Assembly (NCBI GenBank): GCA_017548365.1
Contig: JAFZAC010000037.1
Location: forward strand, 1 to 64,000
Length of the DNA stretch: 64,000 nucleotides
Reading direction: 5' to 3'
From: Muribaculaceae bacterium
GTDB taxonomy: Bacteria > Bacteroidota > Bacteroidia > Bacteroidales > Muribaculaceae
A model generated the notes under the pieces. That model made no database searches. It had not been told where the DNA came from and saw nothing but the letters and a program-made list of their open reading frames with translations. Both the position numbers and the translations under genes were made by a program. How positions within the stretch are numbered: the first letter of the stretch is position 1; every line of letters begins with the position of its first letter. This document shows, piece after piece, positions 8,544 to 17,440 of this stretch.

Positions 8544-9588
8544 CTTGTTTTTTAGCCTTGAGTTTGAAAAAGTCATGTTTAGCAAGCCATGGGTTCTTGT
8601 TATTGAGCAGAATCACGTTGGCGATGAGAAGAAATAGAGCAATCCAAGCAAATACTGGAAATTGTTCGTCGTTTTTAGTGAATGTGGCTTGGGCAAGATT
8701 GCTCGTGCCATGTTTCTGGAGAGTCTCATCGAGAACGTCAACCGCGTCGGTTGCATCGCCATTGACATAGATGCCTTTTCCAGCATTTGCAATTTCCTTA
8801 GCGCCGTCTTCGTTGAGGCATGTGATAATGGTTTTTCCTTCGTCATCTGTCATAAATCCGCCGTCGCCCGAAGGGATGGGAGCACCCTCTTTGGTACCTA
8901 CACCAATTACATTGACTTGAATGTCGTTCTTTCGAGCCTTCTTGGCTGCACCACTTGCATCGTCCTCAAAGTTCTCTCCATCAGTTATTAATATAATCGC
9001 CTTTCCGGCCTTGCTGTCGTGTGAGAAAGCCATCATCGACAAGTCGATGGCTGAGCCAATAGCTGTTCCCTGAGTTGGCACCATGCTGGTCTTTATTCCG
9101 TCGAGGAATATTTTGGCGCTTTGTCCGTCAATAGTCATGGGCATCTGCATATAGGCTTTGCCGGCAAAGACGACCAATGCTACCTTGTCGTTTCGGAGCC
9201 TGTCGATGAGTTTTTCCATAATCATCTTGGCACGTCTGATTCTTGACATTCCTTGTGGGTCGCTTGTTGAGCTTGCGTCCATAGAGTTGGACACATCCAT
9301 TGCAATCACCACCTCAATACCCTTGACATTACCTGTCGATTTCTTGGCGGCTCCGGCTCGTGGCCTTGCCAGCATTATAATTACAGTTGTGAGGAGCAAT
9401 AATATGATGATGATTCTCACAAGATGCTTGCGTGTCGAAGCGTCGGGCATGAGCTGAGTCACTTGTTCCTGCTTGCCAAAAGCATCAAGATTGCGCTTCC
9501 TGGAAAGCCTTTCTAGGAAATATAGTCCTGCTACTAGAGGTACTAAGATCAGCAGGTAAAGAAATTCAGGATTTGCAAAACTGAACAT
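8536..9588 (-). CDS. batB: BatB, VWA-domain membrane protein
   Basis: A 350-residue inner-membrane protein with two N-terminal helices (about 8-25 and 57-75), a von Willebrand factor A domain containing the MIDAS motif DVSNS at 98-102 with the later TDGEN, and a C-terminal helix near 320-338. This is the standard BatA/BatB layout: VWA domain in the periplasm held by flanking helices. It lies between batA and batC in the expected order. The metal-binding Asp-x-Ser-x-Ser is intact, so a metal-dependent protein interaction is likely. The start ATG at 9586-9588 is 46 nt from the batA stop. Confidence 0.92.
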   Translation of the reverse strand: MFSFANPEFLYLLILVPLVAGLYFLERLSRKRNLDAFGKQEQVTQLMPDASTRKHLVRIIIILLLLTTVIIMLARPRAGAAKKSTGNVKGIEVVIAMDVSNSMDASSTSDPQGMSRIRRAKMIMEKLIDRLRNDKVALVVFAGKAYMQMPMTIDGQSAKIFLDGIKTSMVPTQGTAIGSAIDLSMMAFSHDSKAGKAIILITDGENFEDDASGAAKKARKNDIQVNVIGVGTKEGAPIPSGDGGFMTDDEGKTIITCLNEDGAKEIANAGKGIYVNGDATDAVDVLDETLQKHGTSNLAQATFTKNDEQFPVFAWIALFLLIANVILLNNKNPWLAKHDFFKLKAKKQDE

Positions 9589-9634
9589 GAATGTATATCG
9601 TTTTTATAAATTCTTATTAACTTATGAAGATGCA

Positions 9635-10633
9635 CTATGGCACCGATTTCAATATTGTATATCGGATAATGGCACACATGGCAAGAAGCAGCAACAATGC
9701 GATGGCCCAGGGCTGATAGTTGTCTTCCATCTGGCTGTGGCGTTGCACGTCCATGCGTGTTTTCTCGAGTTTGTCGATTTCGGCAAAGATGTTTCGCAAT
9801 GTGCTCTTGCTCGTAGCACGGAAGTATTTTCCACCGGTTGTAGCCGCAATTTGCTGCAGTGATTTCTCATCGATTTCCACCTTTTGCATAGTGTATTCGA
9901 TTTGTCCGTTTATACCCAATGTGGGGTATAGCGCTTGGCCCATTGTTCCAACTCCAATAGCATAGACCTTAATGTCATATTTAGCTGCAATTTGTGCTGC
10001 TGTCAAAGGTCCCACTACACCAGTGTTGTTGCTGCCGTCGGTGAGAAGAATGATGCTTTTAGATTTGGCTTTGCCGTCCTTGATTCGGTTGATAGCAGTC
10101 GCAATTCCATCGCCCACAGCGGTACCGTCTTCAAGCATGCCAATTTGAATGTTGCCGATGTAATTCACCAGAGTGGCAATATCGTTGGTCATGGGCACTT
10201 GAGTAAACGCCTCACCTGCAAAAACTACGAGTCCAATATTGTCGCTGGTGCGGTTTTGAACGAATTTTATTGCAACATCCTTGGCGGCATCTAGGCGGTT
10301 AGGCTTGAAATCTTTGGCGAGCATACTGCCGCTCACGTCGAGGGCAAGCACAATGTCGGTGCCTTCTATGTCAGTCTTAGACCACGAATTGTTGGACTGT
10401 GGGCGGCACAGAATTATAATCAAGCAAGCCAGTGCAAGCATTTCCATAGCAAACATCACATGTCGCAGCCATTCCTTCCAACTGCGTGGCATTTTGTCGA
10501 AGGCTTGTGTGGTGGGCATGCGCATCGATGGGTCGCTCTTGGAGCTTTTCATCACATACCACACTGTGAGAGGTATGATTAAAAGCAGGAGCCACAATAG
10601 CCCGGGATGCATGAAATGAAAGTTGTTAATCAT
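9635..10633 (-). CDS. batA: BatA, VWA-domain membrane protein
   Basis: A 332-residue protein with N-terminal helices at about 10-27 and 58-76, a VWA domain with MIDAS DVSGS at 99-103 and LLTDGSNNTG, and a C-terminal helix. The N-terminal HPGLLWLLLLIIP motif is typical of BatA. The ATG at 10631-10633 overlaps the stop of the preceding gene by 8 nt (ATGATTAA), the same kind of coupling as between batB and batC. Part of the Bat operon with the MoxR ATPase and DUF58 protein upstream. Confidence 0.92.
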   Translation of the reverse strand: MINNFHFMHPGLLWLLLLIIPLTVWYVMKSSKSDPSMRMPTTQAFDKMPRSWKEWLRHVMFAMEMLALACLIIILCRPQSNNSWSKTDIEGTDIVLALDVSGSMLAKDFKPNRLDAAKDVAIKFVQNRTSDNIGLVVFAGEAFTQVPMTNDIATLVNYIGNIQIGMLEDGTAVGDGIATAINRIKDGKAKSKSIILLTDGSNNTGVVGPLTAAQIAAKYDIKVYAIGVGTMGQALYPTLGINGQIEYTMQKVEIDEKSLQQIAATTGGKYFRATSKSTLRNIFAEIDKLEKTRMDVQRHSQMEDNYQPWAIALLLLLAMCAIIRYTILKSVP

Positions 10634-11609
10634 TTGACTCTTCCTCCTTTCCGTCAGTCTCGTCGGTCATGGGAACTGGTTTGGTTTGCTCAACAAAGTT
10701 TACCGCTCTCTGGAACGATAGCTCATTGTCGTCGGCGAGTGCGTGCATGTTGGCAAACTTGACAAAGTCAGCTATTTCAAGCACATTATTGAGCTGGTCG
10801 TTAGCAATGTGTGCATCTTTGTTCTGCCTGATTTTCTCCATGATTTCGGTCGAAGTCATTTCAACAGCATTGATGCCAAATCGCCGGTCAATATACACTC
10901 GCAAGATGTCGGTCAGTCCCGTGTAATATTCTTTCTCTTGACCATTTTGCCACAAGTTCTGTTTCTTGAGGTTTTCAAGATTTATCATTGCCTCTTCATA
11001 GGGGGGCAAGCGTTTCTTGATGGGTTTCAATGGATTGATACCTTTCTTGAACCACTTGAAGTAGGCAAAGAGAGCTGCTGCAATTAGTGCGATTCCAATG
11101 AGCCATGCCCACCAGTAGTTGCTGATGGCATTAGGCACCATGTCAAGGAGCTTGAATGGCTCGTCGATGATGGGTTTATAATCCTTTATGTTGCCGTTAG
11201 TGTCAACTTGAATAGAATCGACAGTCAGAGTAAGTTGCTCACTCTTTAAAGTGTCATTACCAACTATATAGATGATGGGAGGCAGCTGATAAGTCCCTGG
11301 TTCAAAGGCTTGAAGCGTTAGGTCTCTCTTAATTTGCAGTCGGTTGTTGTCGAGTGCTGTGGTGTCGTTCTTACCTTTGTCTGCAATCTCGACCACCGAA
11401 CTCAGAGTGTCGGCAATGATGTTGGAGAGCAATCCATTCAATCCTTTGTCTTGAGTGATGTCAATGTGGAGTTTTGTGGTTTTGCCCATCAATACCTTGG
11501 CCGAGTCAAGCTTAACTGCAATTCGGGTGTTGCCGGCATTTGCCCCAAGATGTGAGGCGAGAAATACAAGCAGCAAGAGAGTTGTTATTATGAGTTTCCT
11601 TGAAGTCAT
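10626..11609 (-). CDS. Bat-operon membrane protein, BatD-like
   Basis: A 327-residue protein with an N-terminal signal peptide (cleaved near ANA, residue 25), a periplasmic beta-rich domain of ~130 residues, one membrane helix at about 165-187 (YWWAWLIGIALIAAALFAYF) and a cytoplasmic helical region with LPPYEEAMINLENLKKQNLW. The half-and-half arrangement mirrors a short BatD: extracytoplasmic Ig-like part, helix, cytoplasmic tail. In Bacteroides this position between DUF58 and batA is occupied by an uncharacterised conserved protein. The C-terminus is strongly acidic. I assign it to the operon by position and architecture only. Confidence 0.75.
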   Translation of the reverse strand: MTSRKLIITTLLLLVFLASHLGANAGNTRIAVKLDSAKVLMGKTTKLHIDITQDKGLNGLLSNIIADTLSSVVEIADKGKNDTTALDNNRLQIKRDLTLQAFEPGTYQLPPIIYIVGNDTLKSEQLTLTVDSIQVDTNGNIKDYKPIIDEPFKLLDMVPNAISNYWWAWLIGIALIAAALFAYFKWFKKGINPLKPIKKRLPPYEEAMINLENLKKQNLWQNGQEKEYYTGLTDILRVYIDRRFGINAVEMTSTEIMEKIRQNKDAHIANDQLNNVLEIADFVKFANMHALADDNELSFQRAVNFVEQTKPVPMTDETDGKEEESND

Positions 11610-11650
11610 TGTTGATGAGAATTATTATCTTGTTTTTTGGCAGCCGTTGT

Positions 11651-12520
11651 TTATCCTCGTTTCTTGAATAGTGCAAGCAATGCTTTGACGTAGTCTTCGT
11701 CTGTAGCTATTTGAGCGAGGTCAACATTGCTTCGAGTAAGGGTGTTGGTCATAATCTGCTGACGCTCATACCACCATCGGTCATAGGCTTGTCGCACTCG
11801 TCGGCTGCTGGTGTCTATCCAGCGATCGATGTTGCGCTCCGAGTCTTGCACTTTTATAAGTCCTACGTTTGGCAGTTTGGCTTCTCGTTTGTCATAGACT
11901 TGCACAGCAATCACATCGTGCTTGTGGTTGGCAATCGACAGGCTTTGATAATAGTCGCGGGTGTCGAGGAAGTCGCTGATGAGAAAAGCTGTGCAGCGTT
12001 TCTTGATACCTTGAGTTAGGTATTCAAGCGCGAGGTTTATGTCAGTGCCTTTATTCTCGGGCTGGAAACTGAGCAGCTCGTTAATCACAAGAAGAATATG
12101 TTTCTTGCCCTTTTGAGGAGGAATGAATTTTTCAATCTTGTCGCTGAAGAGCAGCACTCCCACCTTGTCGTTGTTCTCGATTGCCGAGAATGCGAGCGTG
12201 GCTGCGATTTCGGTCATCACATCCTGCTTGGAGTCTCCCACAGCGCCAAAGTTCTTGCTGCCGCTCACGTCAACGACGAGCATGACAGTAAGTTCACGCT
12301 CTTCTTCGTAGACTTTCACGTAAGGGTGATTTTGGCGAGCTGTCACATTCCAGTCGATGTCGCGCACATCGTCGCCATACTGGTACTCTCGCACCTCGCT
12401 GAAGGTAACACCACGCCCTTTGAAAGCAGTATGGTATTCACCTGCAAAGATGTTCTGAGAGAGACCTTTGGCCTTTATCTCGATTTTGCGCACTTTCTTG
12501 AGCAATTCGCTTCGTTCCAT
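11651..12520 (-). CDS. DUF58-domain protein of the Bat operon
   Basis: A 289-residue soluble protein with the DUF58 signature GRGVTFSEVREYQYGDDVRDIDWN (about 50-75) followed by a VWA-like domain with the MIDAS-type DVSGS at about 105-109. DUF58 proteins nearly always sit beside a MoxR ATPase and VWA proteins, as here, and are thought to be the cytoplasmic or peripheral partner of that module. The gene is 41 nt upstream of the small BatD-like gene and 90 nt downstream of moxR. Confidence 0.92.
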   Translation of the reverse strand: MERSELLKKVRKIEIKAKGLSQNIFAGEYHTAFKGRGVTFSEVREYQYGDDVRDIDWNVTARQNHPYVKVYEEERELTVMLVVDVSGSKNFGAVGDSKQDVMTEIAATLAFSAIENNDKVGVLLFSDKIEKFIPPQKGKKHILLVINELLSFQPENKGTDINLALEYLTQGIKKRCTAFLISDFLDTRDYYQSLSIANHKHDVIAVQVYDKREAKLPNVGLIKVQDSERNIDRWIDTSSRRVRQAYDRWWYERQQIMTNTLTRSNVDLAQIATDEDYVKALLALFKKRG

Positions 12521-12610
12521 CTAGTATAATCAAAACAAATCAAGTCCAGCGTGTTCAGCCTGTTGCGTTAACGTTGCAACATTACAGGCAACTAATAACT
12601 GAAAACTATC

Positions 12611-13603
12611 TTATGGTACTGCAATCTTGTCAAGAATGTTGCTTATAATCTCATCGGCGCCAATGTTGTTGGCTTCGGCTTCATAGGTGAGGCCCAAGCG
12701 GTGACGCATTACGTCGTGGCAAACAGCACGCACATCCTCAGGAATCACATATCCTCTTCCGCGCAAGAAGGCATAAGCTCTAGCGGCAAGTGCCATGCTG
12801 ATAGAAGCGCGAGGCGATGCTCCAAAGGAAATGATGCTCTTCAAGTCATTCAATCCATATTCGTTGGGGAAACGTGTAGCGAAGACAATGTCGACGATGT
12901 AACGCTCGATTTTCTCGTCGATGTAGATCTTTTTCACCACATCTCTAACGTCAACAATGTCGGCAGGAGATACTAATGGGTTAACAACTGGCTGTTCGCT
13001 GCCAATGTTCATTCTGATGATATCTTTTTCCTCTTGACGGTTGGGGTAACCTATTACAACCTTCATCAAGAAACGGTCTACCTGAGCTTCGGGTAGGGGA
13101 TAGGTGCCTTCTTGTTCGATTGGGTTTTGAGTCGCCATCACGAGGAAGGGCTCATCGAGTGCAAAGGTTTTGTCGCCTATTGTCACCTGACGCTCTTGCA
13201 TGGCTTCGAGTAGTGCGCTCTGAACCTTGGCGGGAGCGCGGTTTATCTCGTCGGCAAGGACGAAGTTGGCAAATACAGGACCCTGTTTTACCTCGAATTT
13301 TTCTTTCTGAATGCTGTAAACCATTGTGCCTATAACGTCGGCAGGCAGCAGGTCGGGAGTGAACTGGATGCGGCTGAATTTTGCGTCAATCAGTTGCGAC
13401 AGTGTCTTGATGGCAAGCGTCTTGGCAAGTCCTGGCACTCCTTCGAGCAAAACATGACCGTTGGCTAGCAGGGCTATCAATAACGAGTCTACCAGATGCT
13501 TTTGACCTACTATAGTTTGGTTCATCCCTTGAGTGATAGTGTTGACAAAACTGCTCTTGCTGGCAATAATGTCATTCAATTCGCGAATGTTTATCGACTC
13601 CAT
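12611..13603 (-). CDS. MoxR-family AAA+ ATPase
   Basis: A 330-residue AAA+ ATPase of the MoxR type. Walker A is GVPGLAKT at 55-62, Walker B is LADEINRA about 118-125, sensor 1 is MATQNP and the arginine-finger region follows in EAQVDRF. MoxR ATPases act as chaperones that work with DUF58 and VWA proteins; here it is the first gene of the Bat operon. The ATG at 13601-13603 gives the natural start MESINIRELN; a TTG six bases upstream is unlikely. Confidence 0.95.
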   Translation of the reverse strand: MESINIRELNDIIASKSSFVNTITQGMNQTIVGQKHLVDSLLIALLANGHVLLEGVPGLAKTLAIKTLSQLIDAKFSRIQFTPDLLPADVIGTMVYSIQKEKFEVKQGPVFANFVLADEINRAPAKVQSALLEAMQERQVTIGDKTFALDEPFLVMATQNPIEQEGTYPLPEAQVDRFLMKVVIGYPNRQEEKDIIRMNIGSEQPVVNPLVSPADIVDVRDVVKKIYIDEKIERYIVDIVFATRFPNEYGLNDLKSIISFGASPRASISMALAARAYAFLRGRGYVIPEDVRAVCHDVMRHRLGLTYEAEANNIGADEIISNILDKIAVP

Positions 13604-13893
13604 AATCAATTTATCTTTTTCTCAAATTTTTTGTTTTACATAAACCTTTCAAGTTGCAATTAATACAATCAAGAAGGGGGAATGATAATGATGTGCAAAA
13701 TTATCATTTTGCTAAGTATGGAGCATAAAAATGCAAGTTAATTAATAATGTTTTTGTGTTATAAATGTTAAATATTTGAAGGATTTAACTTTGATAAAGT
13801 TAATATTACATTTTGCTACATTCTCGGTTTAGGCAATAACAATTCATGGCGCGAGTTCTCTCGTGCCCTCTACATGATGTGAACCTTCAGTTT
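13604..13893. promoter_or_regulatory. AT-rich moxR/bat promoter region with palindrome
   Basis: No gene fits in this 290-nt AT-rich stretch upstream of the Bat operon. On the minus strand TAATTTTG (plus-strand 13696-13703) matches the Bacteroidetes -7 element TAnnTTTG and lies ~92 nt before the moxR start; no good -33 element is seen at 19-20 nt. The same bases form a perfect inverted repeat, GCAAAAT-tatc-ATTTTGC, at 13695-13712, which overlaps the -7 element and could be an operator. Confidence 0.4.
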
Positions 13894-14349
13894 TTACTTG
13901 AGGTCTTCGGGGGTGATGTCAAACTGTGTGATTTCTTCTCCGGTGGCTTTGTTCACATAGCTCACAGTGATGGTTGCGCCCTTGCTTTTAATTGTTTGGT
14001 CGCTGGGTTTTGTGCTTTGCTTGAACATCTTGATGAACTCAGGCACCTGATGTTCGACAAGGGCTTCGGCAAAGTCTTCTTCGGCCTGTCCGGCCGGGAT
14101 GTCGACTTGCTTCACCATCTTCACGGTGTTGGTCGCTGCATCATATGAGTACTGAGCATCGGGGTCGGCATGTTCTTCTTTGACAGCCTTGTTGAGCTCG
14201 TCCACAACCTCTTTGCTGGGAGCTGCAGTCGAGTCGGTTTTAGATATACTGTCGGTTGATTTGCTTGTGGCTTTGTCGCTGCCCTGGTTTGAGCAACTTG
14301 CCATGGCGATTGCAATTAATGCTATTGCAATGATTGAAAGGTGTTTCAT
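13894..14349 (-). CDS. Hypothetical lipoprotein
   Basis: A 151-residue protein with a lipoprotein signal ending at Cys19 (AMASC), a Ser/Thr/Asp/Lys-rich linker (about 20-45) and a small mixed domain of ~100 residues ending in DITPEDLK. I do not recognise the family. It starts 17 nt after prmC ends on the same strand, so it is probably cotranscribed with prmC, but nothing suggests a functional link. Confidence 0.75.
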   Translation of the reverse strand: MKHLSIIAIALIAIAMASCSNQGSDKATSKSTDSISKTDSTAAPSKEVVDELNKAVKEEHADPDAQYSYDAATNTVKMVKQVDIPAGQAEEDFAEALVEHQVPEFIKMFKQSTKPSDQTIKSKGATITVSYVNKATGEEITQFDITPEDLK

Positions 14350-14366
14350 ATAGAGTGTTTTTTTAA

Positions 14367-15218
14367 TTAGTCTTCTATCTTTGTTGCTGTGACAAAACGG
14401 TTGTTGCCATAGAAATCGGTGTGGACTTGGATGTCTCTTAGTTTTGCCTGCTGCAGGATGTCGACAACCTGGCTTGCCATGGCGCGGTTTATCTCTAAGT
14501 ACAGCCGCCCGCCGTTTTTTAGGGCGCGGCTGGCATACGTGGCTATGGGACGATAGAACAGCATAGGATCGTCGTCGCTCACGAATAAGGCTTCTTCGGG
14601 CTCGTAGTCAAGCACATTGCGCTCCATCGAGGCCTTCTCGCTCTCGGTGATGTAGGGAGGGTTGCTCACGATGATGTCCCAGGCCTCTGAAGGGGCGCGG
14701 CAGGTGAGAATGTCTTGTTCCACAAACTTCACTCTAGTGTTTAGAGCTTTGTTGTTAAATTCTGCGATTTCAAGAGCTCGCGCACTTAAGTCGATTCCTG
14801 TCACTTGTGCAAATTTCAAAGCTCTCGACAAAGAGATTGCAATGCAACCGCTTCCGGTGCCAATGTCAAGCACCATGAGGTCCGAACGAGGGTTTTCATC
14901 AACTATCATGTCCACGAGTTGAGCCGTCTCGGGGCGGGGGATGAGCACTGCCGGAGTGACTTTGAAGTCGTGTCCATGAAAGTGTGCAACGCCCAGTATG
15001 TACTGCAGCGGCTCGTGGTTCTTGAGCCTCTCTATCATGCCGAGCAGTATGTTGCTGAAATCATCGGGGATATCCTCACTGTAACGCATGACAATATCAA
15101 CTGGCTTGCAGCTTAACACTTTGGTCATCATCTCGCGAGTCATGGCACTTATTTCATTGCTGTCGTAGATGTTGCAAAGCTCTTGTTGCATCTTGAGGGA
15201 TATCTCTTGAGGGGTCAT
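14367..15218 (-). CDS. prmC: Release factor glutamine methyltransferase PrmC
   Basis: A 283-residue SAM-dependent methyltransferase that modifies the GGQ glutamine of peptide-chain release factors. The N-terminal helical domain is followed by IPRPET at 93-98, the SAM motif DIGTGSGC at 118-125 and the substrate motif NPPY at 186-189. Length and motif order match PrmC/HemK. It is transcribed divergently from lysA; a minus-strand TATTTTTG at plus 15254-15261 could be its -7 element. Confidence 0.95.
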   Translation of the reverse strand: MTPQEISLKMQQELCNIYDSNEISAMTREMMTKVLSCKPVDIVMRYSEDIPDDFSNILLGMIERLKNHEPLQYILGVAHFHGHDFKVTPAVLIPRPETAQLVDMIVDENPRSDLMVLDIGTGSGCIAISLSRALKFAQVTGIDLSARALEIAEFNNKALNTRVKFVEQDILTCRAPSEAWDIIVSNPPYITESEKASMERNVLDYEPEEALFVSDDDPMLFYRPIATYASRALKNGGRLYLEINRAMASQVVDILQQAKLRDIQVHTDFYGNNRFVTATKIED

Positions 15219-15300
15219 GATGTTCTAGAGGTTATGGTTGATTACTTATATGCAAAAATATAAAGTTTTGTTTGAAAACTGATTATTTTTGGTGTAAATA

Positions 15301-15331
15301 TTGATTATTTTAAGAATTCTGTTTAACTTTG
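15301..15331 (+). promoter_or_regulatory. Predicted lysA promoter
   Basis: TTG at 15301-15303, a 20-nt spacer, and TAACTTTG at 15324-15331 match the Bacteroidetes -33/-7 pattern exactly. The lysA start is 53 nt downstream of the -7 element. Confidence 0.6.
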
Positions 15332-15384
15332 CAAAAATATCACAAGAAACTTAAATCGCTTTTTAATTTATACTTCAATCGTAA

Positions 15385-16533
15385 ATGATTAACTTTAATC
15401 TAGATACGCTTAGGGGATTAAGCACACCTTGTTATCTCTACGACTTGTCGCTGTTGCGTGACACATTGGCGGTGATAAGAAAAGAAATAGAGGGCTACCC
15501 GTTCATGGTTCATTATGCTGTTAAGGCCAATGCCAATTCAGTGATTCTCGAAGAGATAAGGAAAGCTGGGTTGGGAGTCGACCTGGTGAGTGGTAACGAA
15601 ATCAACGCTGTACTGGATGCGGGTTTTGATGCTGGGAAGATGGCATTCGCCGGAGTGGGTAAAGCCGACTGGGAAATTGAGACAGCTCTTGTCAACGATA
15701 TTTTTTGCTTCAACGTCGAGAGCGAAGAAGAGTTGATGGTGATCAACGAAATAGCTGCTGCCAAGGGTAAGGTCGCTTCGGTGGCATTGCGTGTGAACCC
15801 GGATATTGATGCACACACCCACAAGTACATCACAACAGGTACCGAGGACAATAAATTTGGCATCAACCTGTCAAGGCTTGATGAGGTTGTTGATCAAGCT
15901 GTTGCCATGACCAACATACACTTCATGGGCCTGCATTTCCACATTGGTTCGCAAATCACAACTATGAAGCCTTTTGAGATGCTGTGTGACAAGATTAATG
16001 AGCTTGTTGCTCATTTCGAGTCGAAAGGCATCAACTTCGAGATAATTGATGCTGGTGGTGGGCTTGGCGTGGACTATGAGAATCCTGAGCAAAACAGCAT
16101 TGCACGTTTTCATGACTTCTTCGAGCTCTTCAAGACAAAGCTGAAGTTGAGACCTGGACTGACAGTGCATTTCGAGTTGGGCCGTTCGATTGTGGCTCAG
16201 TGTGGCGCGTTGATATCTCGTGTGCTCTTTGTCAAGAAAACTCCACACAAGCGTTTCGTCATACTCGATGCAGGAATGACCGACTTGCTGCGACCTGCCC
16301 TTTATGACGCTCATCACAAGATTGTGAATGTGTCGGCACAGTCTCAGGAACTGGAAAAATATGATGTTGTAGGTCCCATTTGCGAGTCTAGCGATGTGTT
16401 TGGCAAAGACTTGTTGTTGCCCGAAACTAGTCGTGGCGACTTGGTCGCAATTCATTCGGCTGGCGCCTACGGAGAGTCGATGTCAAGCCGTTACAATATG
16501 CGCTCACTGCCACAGTGTCATTTTATTGAGTGA
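15385..16533 (+). CDS. lysA: Diaminopimelate decarboxylase
   Basis: A 382-residue PLP enzyme of the alanine-racemase fold type III that makes lysine from meso-diaminopimelate. The PLP lysine is K47 in HYAVKAN; the HFHIGSQ motif (about 183-189), DAGGGLG phosphate-binding loop (about 226-232), the ELGRS motif and the second-subunit CESSDVFGKD motif (about 331-340) are all present. Length fits the short Bacteroidetes LysA. A consensus promoter lies just upstream. Confidence 0.95.
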   Translation: MINFNLDTLRGLSTPCYLYDLSLLRDTLAVIRKEIEGYPFMVHYAVKANANSVILEEIRKAGLGVDLVSGNEINAVLDAGFDAGKMAFAGVGKADWEIETALVNDIFCFNVESEEELMVINEIAAAKGKVASVALRVNPDIDAHTHKYITTGTEDNKFGINLSRLDEVVDQAVAMTNIHFMGLHFHIGSQITTMKPFEMLCDKINELVAHFESKGINFEIIDAGGGLGVDYENPEQNSIARFHDFFELFKTKLKLRPGLTVHFELGRSIVAQCGALISRVLFVKKTPHKRFVILDAGMTDLLRPALYDAHHKIVNVSAQSQELEKYDVVGPICESSDVFGKDLLLPETSRGDLVAIHSAGAYGESMSSRYNMRSLPQCHFIE

Positions 16534-16610
16534 TGGTACATAATTTGCTCAAAAAAAGGAAATAGAGATTTTTTATTCATTAACTCCTTTATTCATTTTA
16601 TTCCTTTATT

Positions 16611-16907
16611 ATGAACAACTTTGAGCAACTTATATCAGGCGACAAGCCGGTACTTGTCGACTTCTATGCCACATGGTGTGGCCCTTGCAAGATGATGCAC
16701 CCCATCCTTGAGGAACTCAAGCAAAGCATGGGCGATAAGCTGACAATTATCAAAATCGATGTCGATGAAGCACAGGAACTAGCTGCGCAATTTGGCGTGA
16801 GAGCTGTACCCACGCTCGCCATCTTCAAGCAAGGGAACTTAGTATGGAAAGAAGCTGGTGTGCATTCAGCACATCAGCTCCAGTTGGCTGTTGAACAGTT
16901 TTTGTAA
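16611..16907 (+). CDS. trxA: Thioredoxin
   Basis: A 98-residue thioredoxin with the active site WCGPC (Cys23, Cys26) and the cis-proline region VRAVPTLAIF. It has no signal peptide, so it is cytoplasmic. It is 77 nt downstream of lysA on the same strand. Slightly shorter than E. coli TrxA at the N-terminus, a common form in Bacteroidales. Confidence 0.93.
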   Translation: MNNFEQLISGDKPVLVDFYATWCGPCKMMHPILEELKQSMGDKLTIIKIDVDEAQELAAQFGVRAVPTLAIFKQGNLVWKEAGVHSAHQLQLAVEQFL

Positions 16908-16915
16908 TCTGAATT

Positions 16916-17308
16916 TTACTCCTCTATAACCTTCACAAAACTATTGGGAAGGATTATGTTCGCCACTTTAATTGCTTGGGCAAAGAGTGGCGCAATCTCC
17001 TGTGGCCTGAAGCCAGCGATTCCGCATCCAATGGGAGTGACTAAGAACTTTAACTCTGGGTGTTGTGAGGCATAAGCTATAAACTCGTCAACGTAGGGCT
17101 CTATAGTTTCTACACCGCCTTGCATCGTGGGGATGGCATAGCACTGACCCTGCATTCCTACACCCTGGCCCCACACAGCGCCAAATTTGTTGACTGCTAC
17201 TCTTGCAGCGCCACCGGCATGCATCCCTGCGAGGTTACTGCCAAACACAAAAATCTCGTTCTCTTTTAAACTCGTGATAAATTCAGGTGTGAATTCTCTG
17301 TTATACAT
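16916..17308 (-). CDS. Macro-domain-like protein
   Basis: A 130-residue soluble protein. The motif FVFGSNLAGMHAGGAARVA (about 21-39) and the later VTPIGCGIAGF (about 90-100) resemble the ligand-binding loops of macro domains, although the overall length is short. From memory, close relatives are annotated as a phage-associated family (A1S_2505-like). ADP-ribose or nucleotide binding is an inference. The gene ends 9 nt from the thioredoxin stop in a tail-to-tail arrangement. Confidence 0.6.
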   Translation of the reverse strand: MYNREFTPEFITSLKENEIFVFGSNLAGMHAGGAARVAVNKFGAVWGQGVGMQGQCYAIPTMQGGVETIEPYVDEFIAYASQHPELKFLVTPIGCGIAGFRPQEIAPLFAQAIKVANIILPNSFVKVIEE

Positions 17309-17440
17309 AGTATCTATATCTTACGGTTTGTTTGCAAAGGTATAAAAAAATCGCAAATTTTTCAATAAATACTTGTTGGATAGGGCTGAATTGACATTTA
17401 TTTGCTAAATTTGCCAAATTGAACTAAAAACAAAAATGAT

